Assembly (NCBI GenBank): GCA_045806965.1
Contig: JBJMIG010000006.1
Span: 1-64,000, forward strand
DNA: 64,000 bases
Reading direction: 5' to 3'
Source of the DNA: DASYTH01 sp045806965
GTDB lineage: Bacteria > Actinomycetota > Actinomycetes > Mycobacteriales > Pseudonocardiaceae
Shown here: positions 6,904 to 16,173 of the stretch, piece after piece
Position numbering within the stretch: the first letter of the stretch is position 1
Layout of the letters: each line of letters starts with the position of its first letter
Made by a program: the position numbers and the translations under genes
The notes under the pieces: generated by a model
Databases searched by the model: none
Seen by the model: only the letters and a program-made list of their open reading frames with translations
Told to the model about the DNA's origin: nothing

Positions 6904-9840
6904 TCAAACGCCCGTTGTAGGAGAGTTCTCATCGTGGCACAGTATGTGAGCTACCTGCCCGACGATGACCTGTATTGTTTGGCCTGAACAGGATGTAATA
7001 AGTGCGGCCTGAAGGCAGCTACGGGTGAGGGCACCGGTGATTTGGAGAACTGCCCAGGCGAGTTGGCTTGATTCGAAATCCCCGGTGGTGACTTGTTCTT
7101 TGCCGTCGGCGTACACCGGGTGAGCCAGCAGCGCTTCCATCTGGTCGGCGATCGTCGGGCCTTCCAGCTGCATGCCCAGCCTCTTCCAGCCTGAGCTGGA
7201 CGGATGGAGTCCGTTTCCCGCATCGCCTCGGTCAACCGCCTGCTGGAGCGCGATTCTGATCTCTTGCCAGCGGAACATGCCAGCGGTCCAACGCTCCCAG
7301 TTGTCTTCGTTGACCTCTCGGCTGGCAAGCTGGTCGCGCAGTACCGAGTTGATGTGTTGGGCGAAATCGTCGAGATCGACCCAGGGTGTCAGCCATGGGC
7401 GACGTGCGGCGATGGCCGTCTCCACGGCGTGGACCAACGCACAGTCAACTTCCCTGGCCGGGATGTCGTGCAGGCGAGCCATCGTGCGCTGCGTTGGCGT
7501 TGGTGGTTGTCGACCGATGATGAATGACATCACGACCGCTTCCACCCACACGATGACCTCTGGGTGGTGCGCAGTGTGGCGGGCATCGTTGATCAGCCGA
7601 AGCTGGCATGGCTGGCTGCCGCACGGCGTGCTACAGAGCGTGCTCCGGCTGCCAGCGAGCGGTGGCTCTTTGGATGCCGAAGCGTCGTCCTCGGCATCCT
7701 CGCGGGTCGGCATGCTGAGCAACACTGGCCGGTCCATGCCGTCGATGGCGGCTGCCGCGATTCCGGGCGGGAGGGACACAACGAGCTCGGACTGGTCGGG
7801 CTTGAGGTTGATGGTGGCGCCGACTGCCTCGCGATCGTCCGCGGCGGGGAGGCGGTGCATGATCTTCAGGGCGGAGTTCTTGATGACATCGGACAGGATC
7901 TTGGACGGGATCTGTTCGACGACCACGACACCTTCTCCGTAGGCGCGAATCTCGGCCAGCAGGGAGGCAAACAGTTCGACCGCGGCCGCTGCGGGACCGT
8001 CCTGCACGTTCTTGAGCAAGCGGTGTGCTTCCTCGACAACGGTCACGTGCAGCAATATTGCCACGCGTTGTTGACGGCTGTGCCGGACGCGGAGGTGTTC
8101 CACGATCCGGATGAGCACCGCACCAATGAGAAATGCCTTGTCCTGATCGTTGGTGATGTTCTCCAGCTCAAGCACGGTATTCTGCTTCAACAGGCCGGCA
8201 ATGTCGAGCGGGTGCCCGCCTTCGAAGAAGCGTCCCGGGGTGCCCTCGCGGAGGCTGCCGATGCGGACGTCGACGAACCCGCGCACGTCCGCGGTGATTT
8301 CGGGTCCGTATCCGACTTGCTCGACGATGTGCTGCGCAGTTCGCTGCAGCTCGCCGAGTGTCGGGTACCGGCTGGTTATCGGCTCGCTCGGCTCGTCTGA
8401 GTAGAGCTTCGGCTTGATGGCTGGGCGGGGTAGACCGGTGACAAGATCCCAGCCCGCGTCGGTGTAGACTTGGGTCAGCGCACGCGACAGCACTTGCGGG
8501 AACGGCTCATTAGCCTCGAAGGCGGCCAGGAACAGCGCGCGGACAAGGTCCGCGTGGCTCTGCAAGGGAAACCCTGGCTCTGGCTCTAGTGGGTTGATGG
8601 AGGCGGGCGCGACATCGGGATCGCCTGGTCTGATCACAATGACATCGCTTATTCCAGTGAGGCGGCCGGCCATGCCCGCATACTCGGCCTTGGCGGGCTC
8701 GATGACCAGCCAGGGTACGGGTTCGACATCGCGGGACAGTTGTTCCAACAGGCCGCGCATGGTCTGTGACTTGCCGGACCCGGTAGCGCCGCAGATAAAC
8801 GCGTGACGGTTCAGCGTGGCGCGGGGAATGCGGAACGTTCCGGCCGAACGGTATGCCTCGTCGAGGATCTCGCCGATTGGGAACCCGTCGGTATCTGATG
8901 TTTCGGCCGTGACGTCGAAGCGATGTTGGGTTGTCAGCCGGATGCCGGGCAGCTCACGGCTCGGCGGTCGCGCCAGGGCGAGCAGCAGCTCAGATGGGGC
9001 GGTGAACGGCACGCTTGCCCCGTCCTTGAGCTCGTGTGTGGCGGCGGCTGCCTGGGCGAGTGTGCCCGAAGTGGGTTCGGGCACCAGAACGTAGGGCACG
9101 TTCTCCAATTCGCTGGCGCTGCACAGCAGTGCCGCGGCTACCCGGGCGTCCGTGGGTGTCGGGCCGCCGACCAGCACCCAGACCCGCCACAGCCCGGTCA
9201 CTCTAGCCCGGGTCAGTTCGCGATAGCGTCCTTCCGCACGCAGGAGGTCGAGGCGGTCCCGTTCCGAGTTCTCTCGTTTCCGCATCAACGGAAGCCGGAC
9301 TGACAGTCGGTCGAGTTCGTCGTCCACGGCTTGAGATGGTTGGGGCTGCGCCTCGATCACCCAGGCGAACGGCGACTGAATGTGCGCGACGTAGTCGTCG
9401 AAGGAACCACGTAGCGGATCGGCGGATTGATCGCCGTCCGGTAACCATAGGGCGTCCGCCCGCCCCGCGCACGACACCCAACAGCTCAGCGAGTCCAACA
9501 GGGCGGTGGCGTCGCCTGGCGTCAGTGGCGTCCCCGTCGCCCCAGGAGGGTAGAGAATGGGGCGATTAGCACCGTCACCGGAGCCGTTCCGACCGGCCAG
9601 TGGGAAGTACGGCCGGCCGCCGACGAGGAACCGTATCTGACAGGTTCCTGGCGGCCGTATCCACGCGACCATGAGCGCCGCGTTGTCGCTGTGTTCCGCA
9701 TCGACCAATAGCGACGCATGGGCGGCGGTCAGTGCCGCGAACAGCTGCGAGGGTGTCGGATCCGGTCCTTTCGCCTGGTCCGGTGGCCGGGGCGCCGAGA
9801 CCAAGCGAAAGAACTCAAAGTCGTCGAATCGGTGCGTCAT
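6904..9840 (-). CDS. HerA/FtsK-superfamily ATPase with a large extra C-terminal domain
   Basis: The product is 978 residues. The Walker A motif GATGSGKSQTM sits near residue 348 and the Walker B motif VTVVEEAHRLL near 600, with the long insert between them typical of HerA-type DNA pumps. The first 300 residues are a family-specific N-terminal region. Residues after about 720 form an additional alpha-helical domain that I do not recognise. HerA-type ATPases work as hexamers that translocate DNA, and several anti-phage and conjugation systems use them. A preceding TTG (9843) is possible, but the ATG at 9840 is preferred. The gene follows the TraG-like membrane gene by 16 bases, which implies joint function at the membrane. 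Confidence 0.8.
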   Translation of the reverse strand: MTHRFDDFEFFRLVSAPRPPDQAKGPDPTPSQLFAALTAAHASLLVDAEHSDNAALMVAWIRPPGTCQIRFLVGGRPYFPLAGRNGSGDGANRPILYPPGATGTPLTPGDATALLDSLSCWVSCAGRADALWLPDGDQSADPLRGSFDDYVAHIQSPFAWVIEAQPQPSQAVDDELDRLSVRLPLMRKRENSERDRLDLLRAEGRYRELTRARVTGLWRVWVLVGGPTPTDARVAAALLCSASELENVPYVLVPEPTSGTLAQAAAATHELKDGASVPFTAPSELLLALARPPSRELPGIRLTTQHRFDVTAETSDTDGFPIGEILDEAYRSAGTFRIPRATLNRHAFICGATGSGKSQTMRGLLEQLSRDVEPVPWLVIEPAKAEYAGMAGRLTGISDVIVIRPGDPDVAPASINPLEPEPGFPLQSHADLVRALFLAAFEANEPFPQVLSRALTQVYTDAGWDLVTGLPRPAIKPKLYSDEPSEPITSRYPTLGELQRTAQHIVEQVGYGPEITADVRGFVDVRIGSLREGTPGRFFEGGHPLDIAGLLKQNTVLELENITNDQDKAFLIGAVLIRIVEHLRVRHSRQQRVAILLHVTVVEEAHRLLKNVQDGPAAAAVELFASLLAEIRAYGEGVVVVEQIPSKILSDVIKNSALKIMHRLPAADDREAVGATINLKPDQSELVVSLPPGIAAAAIDGMDRPVLLSMPTREDAEDDASASKEPPLAGSRSTLCSTPCGSQPCQLRLINDARHTAHHPEVIVWVEAVVMSFIIGRQPPTPTQRTMARLHDIPAREVDCALVHAVETAIAARRPWLTPWVDLDDFAQHINSVLRDQLASREVNEDNWERWTAGMFRWQEIRIALQQAVDRGDAGNGLHPSSSGWKRLGMQLEGPTIADQMEALLAHPVYADGKEQVTTGDFESSQLAWAVLQITGALTRSCLQAALITSCSGQTIQVIVGQVAHILCHDENSPTTGV

Positions 9841-9856
9841 CAACCCGTCACCCGAA

Positions 9857-11851
9857 TCAACTGGGCCGTGGGGTCAGGCTAACTCGGTCGACCATGGCGA
9901 TGCCGGGGAAGCAGTCACCCATCGTGATACGGCGGCCCTGCGGCGCACTGTCGACGAGGATGAACTGAGTGGGCTCGAGATTCTGGATCTCGGTCGGCTC
10001 CACGGAGAAGTCATAGGAACGTTGCAACGTTTGACCATCGGTCGTCGAGGTGGATTCCGACCAGTTCTTAGCCTTCTGCCAGGATGTGCTCCACGTGTCG
10101 GTCAACGAGTGGCTCCAGGACGTTCCGAACGACCGTGAGCTGTGAGATCCCCCCGAAAAACTTCCGCCAGAAGTGGAGGTGTCCGAGCGACCCCTCGTTA
10201 CCGACTCGGAACCGCCTTCGGTATCGGTGGTCGAAGACGACCCGCCATCGGTGGCGGTACGCCCCATCTGCCGAGTCAGTTGGCTGAGCTTGAAGGTGTG
10301 GCCCCGGCCGATGTACTCAGCGGCTGTCGCGGCTTCCCGGCCGTTGCCGAGCCGCATCAGCAGCGCGACGCTGTCCATGCCGCCCAGCATGTCGGCTGTG
10401 TCTTCGCGCAAATGCTCGAACAGATAGACGAGTCGAACGCGTGCGCCCCACGCGTTGCGCACCATCGCTTCAAGGCTCGACCGTCCAAGCTCGTCGGCAC
10501 CGACGACGATCAGCATCGGATCACCGACAGGGACCTGCTTGTCAGCGAGGCTGTGCACAACAGCCTGGAATAGCACGCGGTCCGCGAAGTCCTTTTGGCG
10601 CCTGTTCCGTGAGTCGGTCTGAACCACCGTAAGACCATGGTCCGACCACAGGTCCACGGCCTCAGTGCCGGTACCGTCACGACGACCTGATTGGCCGCGT
10701 CCCTCGACGAGAAGCTCGAGTTGGTTGCCGATGAACCGTAGCTCGTCGCGGACACGTTCACTCTTGTCGATGAGGTCGACCTGATTGGTGAGTTTGCGCA
10801 CCTCGTCGGCGCTGAGCGGACCTTCGGTGTCCGGATCATAGATCGACCGAAGCACCTCGACGCCGGCCGCCAGCCGGGCAAAGGTCAGCGGTCGCTCAAG
10901 CCGACGGGCGACCGTATGAATGAGCTCGGCATCCATCGACTGCAGATCGACCTGGTCGGTTTTCGGCCGCATCGATCCCATCGCCTCGGAGAGAACGTCA
11001 GCCAACTCCCGTCCGTCGAGATCGCCCAGCAAGCCACCACGAGAAAGATCATTGGGCACCGCAACCGTGGTGAGTGGCACTCCACGAGCCTGGCTCAACG
11101 ACTGCAACGCACCGGAGACCTCCTGGCCACTGAGATCGAGCACCAAGATGGAACTGCCGCCCGTGAGCGCCGACCCGGACAACGTCGCCAACAGAGCCGC
11201 CCAACCCGCCGGAGTTCCACCAAATACATCCACCCGGCTGGGCACGCTGGTCAGGGCAAGGGGATACAACAACGGCGTATTGGCAAGCCGCTGCCGTTCA
11301 GATTGGTCGTGCTGAGCAATCTTCGCGTCCCAGCTGGCCTTGACCTTGTTGAACTCCTGGCGCAACGTGTGCTTGCGGTCCGACGATTGCTGTTCGAGAT
11401 TCCGGATCGCGCTGAGCGGCGCGTTAACCATGTAGAGCGCCCTGCCGCCGATCACGCCGCCGATAAGGATCAAGAAAAGTCCGAAGCCAACCGAGGCGCC
11501 GAGCGTAATCAGGCCAACCAAGACCAGGCCACCAGCCCACGCCAGCTGCTTGGCAAGCTTGGCCTTCGCGATGGCGTGCCGGCGTTGCGGGTCACTCAGA
11601 TCCGGCTGAGGTGGTTCCTTCCACTGCGGGTATTGGCCCACGTGCGGATACGTGCTCGCCGGTCGTGGCTCAACAAACTCCCACCCCCAACGCTCAGGGG
11701 CTCTGAACAGGTTCTCGGCGAGCGTAACAGTGGCAGGGGCCTGGGCTCCGAAGGCGACTGACGGAGTACCACTGATCTTGGAGAGCTGGCGACCCGTCGC
11801 GGTGGGCGAAACCGCTTGATCCACACGGCTGAACTGGTCCTGGCTGCTCAC
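9857..11851 (-). CDS. Membrane-anchored TraG/TraM-recognition-like protein
   Basis: The 664-residue protein has two adjacent membrane helices around 145-190 (LAWAGGLVLVGLITLGASV, then FGLFLILIGGVIGG) and a coiled region next to them (about 200-240). The large cytoplasmic part has segments like SSILVLDLSG and MLIVVGADELG, which could be NTPase-type strands, but I see no intact Walker A. YIGRGHTFKLSQLTRQMG resembles a segment found near the end of TraG/VirD4-type and related HerA partner proteins. A Ser/Thr/Gly-rich stretch (about 545-620) precedes the C-terminus. The start GTG at 11851 follows GGAGGAAATGTT. It is the first gene of the operon with the HerA ATPase, probably its membrane platform. 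Confidence 0.6.
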   Translation of the reverse strand: MSSQDQFSRVDQAVSPTATGRQLSKISGTPSVAFGAQAPATVTLAENLFRAPERWGWEFVEPRPASTYPHVGQYPQWKEPPQPDLSDPQRRHAIAKAKLAKQLAWAGGLVLVGLITLGASVGFGLFLILIGGVIGGRALYMVNAPLSAIRNLEQQSSDRKHTLRQEFNKVKASWDAKIAQHDQSERQRLANTPLLYPLALTSVPSRVDVFGGTPAGWAALLATLSGSALTGGSSILVLDLSGQEVSGALQSLSQARGVPLTTVAVPNDLSRGGLLGDLDGRELADVLSEAMGSMRPKTDQVDLQSMDAELIHTVARRLERPLTFARLAAGVEVLRSIYDPDTEGPLSADEVRKLTNQVDLIDKSERVRDELRFIGNQLELLVEGRGQSGRRDGTGTEAVDLWSDHGLTVVQTDSRNRRQKDFADRVLFQAVVHSLADKQVPVGDPMLIVVGADELGRSSLEAMVRNAWGARVRLVYLFEHLREDTADMLGGMDSVALLMRLGNGREAATAAEYIGRGHTFKLSQLTRQMGRTATDGGSSSTTDTEGGSESVTRGRSDTSTSGGSFSGGSHSSRSFGTSWSHSLTDTWSTSWQKAKNWSESTSTTDGQTLQRSYDFSVEPTEIQNLEPTQFILVDSAPQGRRITMGDCFPGIAMVDRVSLTPRPS

Positions 11852-12124
11852 AACATTTCCTCCTCAAGCGACAAACATGCCAAAAGTGGCCGAACCACTC
11901 GACCGCATGCCTACCCCTTCGACCTAGCGACACTCGGCGTTACCGAACGCCCAAAACGGGCTCAGTCGACGACACGAGGTGACACAACAACTGCGTGGTT
12001 GGTTCTTTATTCCCGTGATGTAACGAGGCGCGGTGGTCACCCGATGCACCGAGCGGACCTATTGTAATCTGCTCAACGGCACCCTATAGAGCGCAGTCAA
12101 TTTCCCACGAATCTAGGGATCTCA

Positions 12125-13006
12125 ATGTCGGACGTAGATTGGCCTCAATGGCAGCTACCGCCCGCCGACGTCGAAAGCGCGGCGCAAGATCATGATTCCC
12201 AACGGCCACACCTGGACTATCCACAGAGCTCGCTGTACCCACAACATTCAATCAATCCAGCCAGCGGCGCCCCGCCGCCAAAAGGCGCTTTCACCCAAGA
12301 CGACCCGCCGCAATGGGTCAACTCCACCCCCGGTCCCGTAAGCCGCCCCGGCAAACTTAAGCCCGCGATTGTCGCCGCGGCCACACTGGCCACGCTCGCT
12401 GTTGGTATCGGCATCACAGTCGTTACTCTCCACCCATGGAGCAACAACCCGACTACTGACCCTGGCGTCAGAGACATCGTAACCCAACCAAGTCTCGCTC
12501 AGGACCCTCCGTTTACCAGCCGCAGCCTCAGCCCGCCATCCGCGATATCGGCGACAGCGTCATGCACGTCGCCCCCAAGTCACGACGCGGGCGGAAATCC
12601 CACCAGTTATGAAGCTCAAAAGGTCATAGACGGTCGACCGGACACAGCTTGGCGATGCGACGGAAATGGCGTTGGGCAACAGCTGCGACTAACATTCGGC
12701 GGTACGGTCACGCTGACGCACATAGGCGTTATCCCAGGCCTTGCAAAGGTCGATCCGTATGACGCCACCGACCGCTACGCGCAAAATCGGCGAGTATCTG
12801 CAGTACGGTACACATTCGACGACGGCCGCACCATAGATCAGAACTTCGACACATCGATCTCGAACAGATCCATTCAATCGATTTCGGTTCCGCACGTCGA
12901 AAGCTCCTCCATCACAATCACGATCTCGACCTCCGTTGCAGGGTCGGCTCAAAACAACCAGCCAGCGGTCGATAAGGTAGCAATCTCTGAGGTTGCCGTC
13001 TCGTAG
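12125..13006 (+). CDS. Membrane protein with C-terminal discoidin-like (NADase-type) glycan-binding domain
   Basis: The product is 293 residues. It has a Pro/Gln-rich cytoplasmic N-terminus (1-80), one membrane helix (about 84-105, AIVAAATLATLAVGIGITVV), a Ser/Pro linker, and a beta-rich C-terminal domain (about 145-293). That domain carries YEAQKVIDGRPDTAWRCDG, LTHIGVIPGLAKVDPYDATD and RRVSAVRYTFDDGR, the signature of the discoidin-like domain annotated as NADase-type glycan-binding. Such proteins put the domain outside the cell. The gene diverges from the TraG-like/HerA operon with a 273-base AT-richer gap, so it is probably part of the same module. Confidence 0.7.
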   Translation: MSDVDWPQWQLPPADVESAAQDHDSQRPHLDYPQSSLYPQHSINPASGAPPPKGAFTQDDPPQWVNSTPGPVSRPGKLKPAIVAAATLATLAVGIGITVVTLHPWSNNPTTDPGVRDIVTQPSLAQDPPFTSRSLSPPSAISATASCTSPPSHDAGGNPTSYEAQKVIDGRPDTAWRCDGNGVGQQLRLTFGGTVTLTHIGVIPGLAKVDPYDATDRYAQNRRVSAVRYTFDDGRTIDQNFDTSISNRSIQSISVPHVESSSITITISTSVAGSAQNNQPAVDKVAISEVAVS

Positions 13007-13085
13007 CCACATGCGGCGACGAGCCACGACTGATCGAAACCGCCAACATCCACGGCTGGCGCACCATCCGGGTGTCGTGCGTGTG

Positions 13086-14377
13086 TCAAGGCTTGGGCGG
13101 GACGGTGTTGGGAACGCCGCCGGCCGCATCGACAGCCGATCGGAGGCGTGTCTGGGGTTCTTCCATCCATCGCAGCACGTCGGGCCAGTCGTGCTCGTCC
13201 TCGATGCGAGGTCCGATCAGTCGGGTCTCGATTCGGCAGCCCTTGTTATTGGGCAGGTCGTCAAAGATGAGCCCGTCACCGAACTGGGTGTCGATCTCGG
13301 TTCGCCGATCCGCGAGCACCTGCCATCGAGCCAGGTTCACGGCAGGGTCCGGGTGCTCGAAGTAGATCTCGGACCGGCACCCGAACCGGGCGAAGGACAG
13401 CACCCAGGCCACACCCGTGACGCCCGCGGGCAAGCTCCACCAGTTCTCCGCCGGGGCCGCAGACTGCGTCCACCCTCGCTGTCTGGTGATCGGTCGAAAC
13501 ATCGACCAGAACCGCTGGTACAACTCCCGCTTTGCGGACCCGGTGGGTGAGCGACCGCTGCTCGTCACCGGTAACGGATCTCCTGCAGAGCCCAAACCAA
13601 CTACGTCGTCGTGCGTATCACCGTTCCGCCCGGCGGCCGAGAACAATTCACCGGCCGGAACAGACTCTCCGCCCTCGCCATCCGCATCCTCAGGCCCGTC
13701 TATCGGCGGCGGGGCCCCGAGAACGTGGATGATGGCGGTAGCGAGCTGTCCAATGCGATCGATCGTGTCGGATGCTTCACGGCCTGAAATGGGCTGCTTG
13801 TCGTGCACGCTGTGCGGATCGCGGTCCGCCTCGTGGGCGATCCTGTTGCGATGCCCAACGATCACGGTCAGAAACCCTTGAACCTGCTCCGAGACCAGGC
13901 GTTCACCGAGCTCAGCGGACAGCCGCTTGGCTACCTCCGGCCACAGGGACACATCGCTGACGTACCGAGGGTCTGCTTGATCTTCTCAGGAGCCTGAAAC
14001 GACTGATGCCCGAACTGGCTGTGTAGGTAAGTCTCGAACGCCTCGCGCATCGTCTTGGAGTGATGATGCACATCCTCGAACAGGCTCATCGGGATCTCCA
14101 GCCTCAGAAACCGGGCCGGCCTGGCCACGCCGGCATTCAGTACGAACCTCATCGCCCGGTCATACAGCTCGTGATGAATCCAGTGATCAAGCGCCGACAC
14201 CGACTGCACCCACGCCGCCCGATACAGATCCGCCACGTCAAAGGCACCCACCTGCAACCGCTCCAGATGCTGGCCACCCCGAACCAGATCGCGCGCATAA
14301 CCGAGATTGCTCTGTAACTCCGCCAAGGCCACGGTCACCCAGCCAGACTGGCCGCCAGCCGAACCCGTCTGTGGCAT
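13086..14377 (-). pseudogene. RiboL-PSP-HEPN + DUF4268 gene split by a frameshift
   Basis: Two overlapping frames encode successive parts of one protein. The first (start ATG 14377 or upstream ATG 14416, stop 13931) holds a HEPN-like N-terminus with RAAWVQSVSALDHWIHHEL and FQAPEKIKQTL. The second (to 13086) continues with VSLWPEVAKRL and carries the HEPN RNase motif RNRIAH (Rx4H), followed by a DUF4268-type C-terminal domain with ENWWSLPAGVTGVAW and RSEIYFEHPDP. Adding one base near 13958 (CTCGGTAC to CTCCGGTAC) joins them into RYVSDVSLWPEV in one frame of about 430 residues. The intact protein would be a predicted RNase-type defence effector. The split could be a true mutation, a sequencing error, or phase variation. 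Confidence 0.75.
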
Positions 14378-14647
14378 CCGTGCAGTATCGCCGACCGGAA
14401 ACCGTGGCCAGAACACCAGGTCGGCAACCAGCTCCCCGAATCATCCCGAACCGTGTCATAGCCGAGCGTCATACCTGCAACCACCCGATCGAGTGGCCAC
14501 AACGGGATTCTCTGCCACCAAGTAACCGAAACACGGTTCGAACCCGACCGACCGGCATGGCCTGTCACCAGGTCAGGCACTTGTGTTCGCCGTGGCCAAG
14601 GCGGATGCATGAGAGACAAACAGTCCTGTTCTGAGGAGGTTGTCGTC

Positions 14648-16021
14648 ATGGCCTGGACCGAACGCACCAGTGGGGAGCATTGGCGGATCCGTTACCGGCG
14701 CGGTGATGGGTCGGTGGCCTCGGAGGGCGGGTTCACCACGCGCAAGGCCGCACAGAACCGCGCCCGGGAGATCGAAGTCGACCAACGGCGCCACGCGCAC
14801 TACGACCCCGCCCTGGCCCAGACGACCCTGGATGAGCGGCTGCCGCGCTGGTGGCCCACCCTCACCGTCGACGAGCTGACCCTGGAGAACTACCGCTACC
14901 TGCTCGCCAAGCACATCACACCGCGCTTCGCTCGGACAGCGTTGGGTGAGATCCACAGCAACGAGGTCAACCAATGGGCCGCCGACCTGCAAGATGGCGG
15001 CTATGAGCACTCCACCGTGCAGGGCCTGCTCGGGCTGCTCGGTCGCATCCTCGGTGACGCCGTGGAGGACGGCATCGTCGCGGCGAACCCGGTACACCAT
15101 CACCGCAACCGCGGCCGGCGTGCCTTCCGGATCCGCCGGGAGATGCTATGGGCCACGCCCGAGGAGGTGCTGCGTGGTGCTCTGCAGGCTGCGGAATTGC
15201 ACCACCGGGGCAGCGCTCTGTTGATCGTGACCGCGGCGTGGACCGGGTGCCGGTGGGGCGAGCTAGCCGCGCTGCAGCGCCACAACACTCATCCCGACGA
15301 CCGTGTGCTTGTCATCGACCCGGACATTGGCGGGTTGAAGGAAAGCGCTCATCGGCAGTGGCTGGGTCCGCCGAAGACCGCGGCCAGCACCCGAACTATC
15401 ACCCTCCCGGCGTTTCTGGCCGTGCTGCTCAAGCACCACCTGGCCAGTCACGACCACTCCCCCGTCTTCGCTAACGAGGACGGCGGATTCCTCTGGCGCA
15501 GCAGCTGGCGCAGCCGCACCTTCAACCCCGCCTTCGACGGCAACCGGCACCGCATCAACCCGGCGGTGCGCACGCACCCGATCCGACCCGGGTTGACCTT
15601 CCACGAGCTGCGGCACAGCCACAAGACCTGGCTCATCGCCGCCGGCATCCCCGAAATCGCCCAAGCCCGCCGCCTGGGCCACCGCCTGGACCGGCGAGTC
15701 GTCGAGGTCCACAGCCACGTTGCCGACGAGGTCGAAGCCCGCATCCAGAAAGCTCTCAAACAGGCCTGGCTCGACGCCCGGCACACCATCGCCCACAACC
15801 CGACCCCACCACCGGTCACCCCACGCGACGGCTGCATCCGACGACGTCTACGCGACAACCTCGCGCCGAACCCCGCAGGGATCATCACGGGGTCCACCAC
15901 CCACGCCTCCGCGCCGACAGCGCCGGCCAGCACAAATACCCCTGACACCAACGAGATCGAAGATCAGATATGGAGCGGGCCACTCCACATTCGCCCCATA
16001 TTCGATCAAGCCGCCATCTGA
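14648..16021 (+). CDS. Tyrosine recombinase (integrase), catalytic Tyr replaced by His
   Basis: The product is 457 residues with an N-terminal AP2-like arm-binding segment, a core-binding SAM-like domain (about 55-150) and a C-terminal catalytic domain. Catalytic positions are Arg202 (TGCRWGEL), His319-x-x-Arg322 (HELRHSHKTW) and His345 (RRLGHRL). The nucleophile position, expected in VYSHV, reads VHSHV: codon CAC at 15710-15712 gives His355, one transition from TAC. The enzyme should therefore not form the phosphotyrosine intermediate unless another Tyr substitutes. The ATG at 14648 was chosen over 14609 because GAGGAGG sits eight bases before it. A tRNA-Pro fragment lies 84 bases downstream, as expected for an integrase next to its att site. 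Confidence 0.85.
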   Translation: MAWTERTSGEHWRIRYRRGDGSVASEGGFTTRKAAQNRAREIEVDQRRHAHYDPALAQTTLDERLPRWWPTLTVDELTLENYRYLLAKHITPRFARTALGEIHSNEVNQWAADLQDGGYEHSTVQGLLGLLGRILGDAVEDGIVAANPVHHHRNRGRRAFRIRREMLWATPEEVLRGALQAAELHHRGSALLIVTAAWTGCRWGELAALQRHNTHPDDRVLVIDPDIGGLKESAHRQWLGPPKTAASTRTITLPAFLAVLLKHHLASHDHSPVFANEDGGFLWRSSWRSRTFNPAFDGNRHRINPAVRTHPIRPGLTFHELRHSHKTWLIAAGIPEIAQARRLGHRLDRRVVEVHSHVADEVEARIQKALKQAWLDARHTIAHNPTPPPVTPRDGCIRRRLRDNLAPNPAGIITGSTTHASAPTAPASTNTPDTNEIEDQIWSGPLHIRPIFDQAAI

Positions 16022-16104
16022 AAACGATCTCGAGAGATCAATCGGCACTACACAAGAATGCCGGTGACCTGGGACAACGTCCTTGGTCGCCGGCATATAA
16101 AACC

Positions 16105-16145
16105 GTCGGGCTGACAGGGATTCGAACCTGCGACCCCTTGACCCC
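16105..16145 (-). repeat. 3' end of a tRNA-Pro(GGG)-like sequence, probable att site remnant
   Basis: On the minus strand this reads as the anticodon-stem 3' side, T-arm (GCAGGTTCGAATC) and acceptor end (CAGCCCGAC) of an actinomycete tRNA-Pro. The anticodon arm is cut off where unrelated sequence begins (GGATTGTTGCC on the plus strand). The T-stem has an extra C compared with a good helix, so it is not a functional tRNA. Integrases of this type recombine into tRNA 3' ends, and the gene lies just downstream of the recombinase. I read it as an attL or attR half left by an integrated element. No second copy is visible in the window. Confidence 0.6.
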
Positions 16146-16173
16146 AGGATTGTTGCCGCGCGTGAACTTGCGC

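Noticed and set aside
16105..16145. A complete tRNA gene
   Set aside because: Only the 3' part is present, the anticodon arm is cut off and the T-stem does not pair properly, so it is an att-type fragment.
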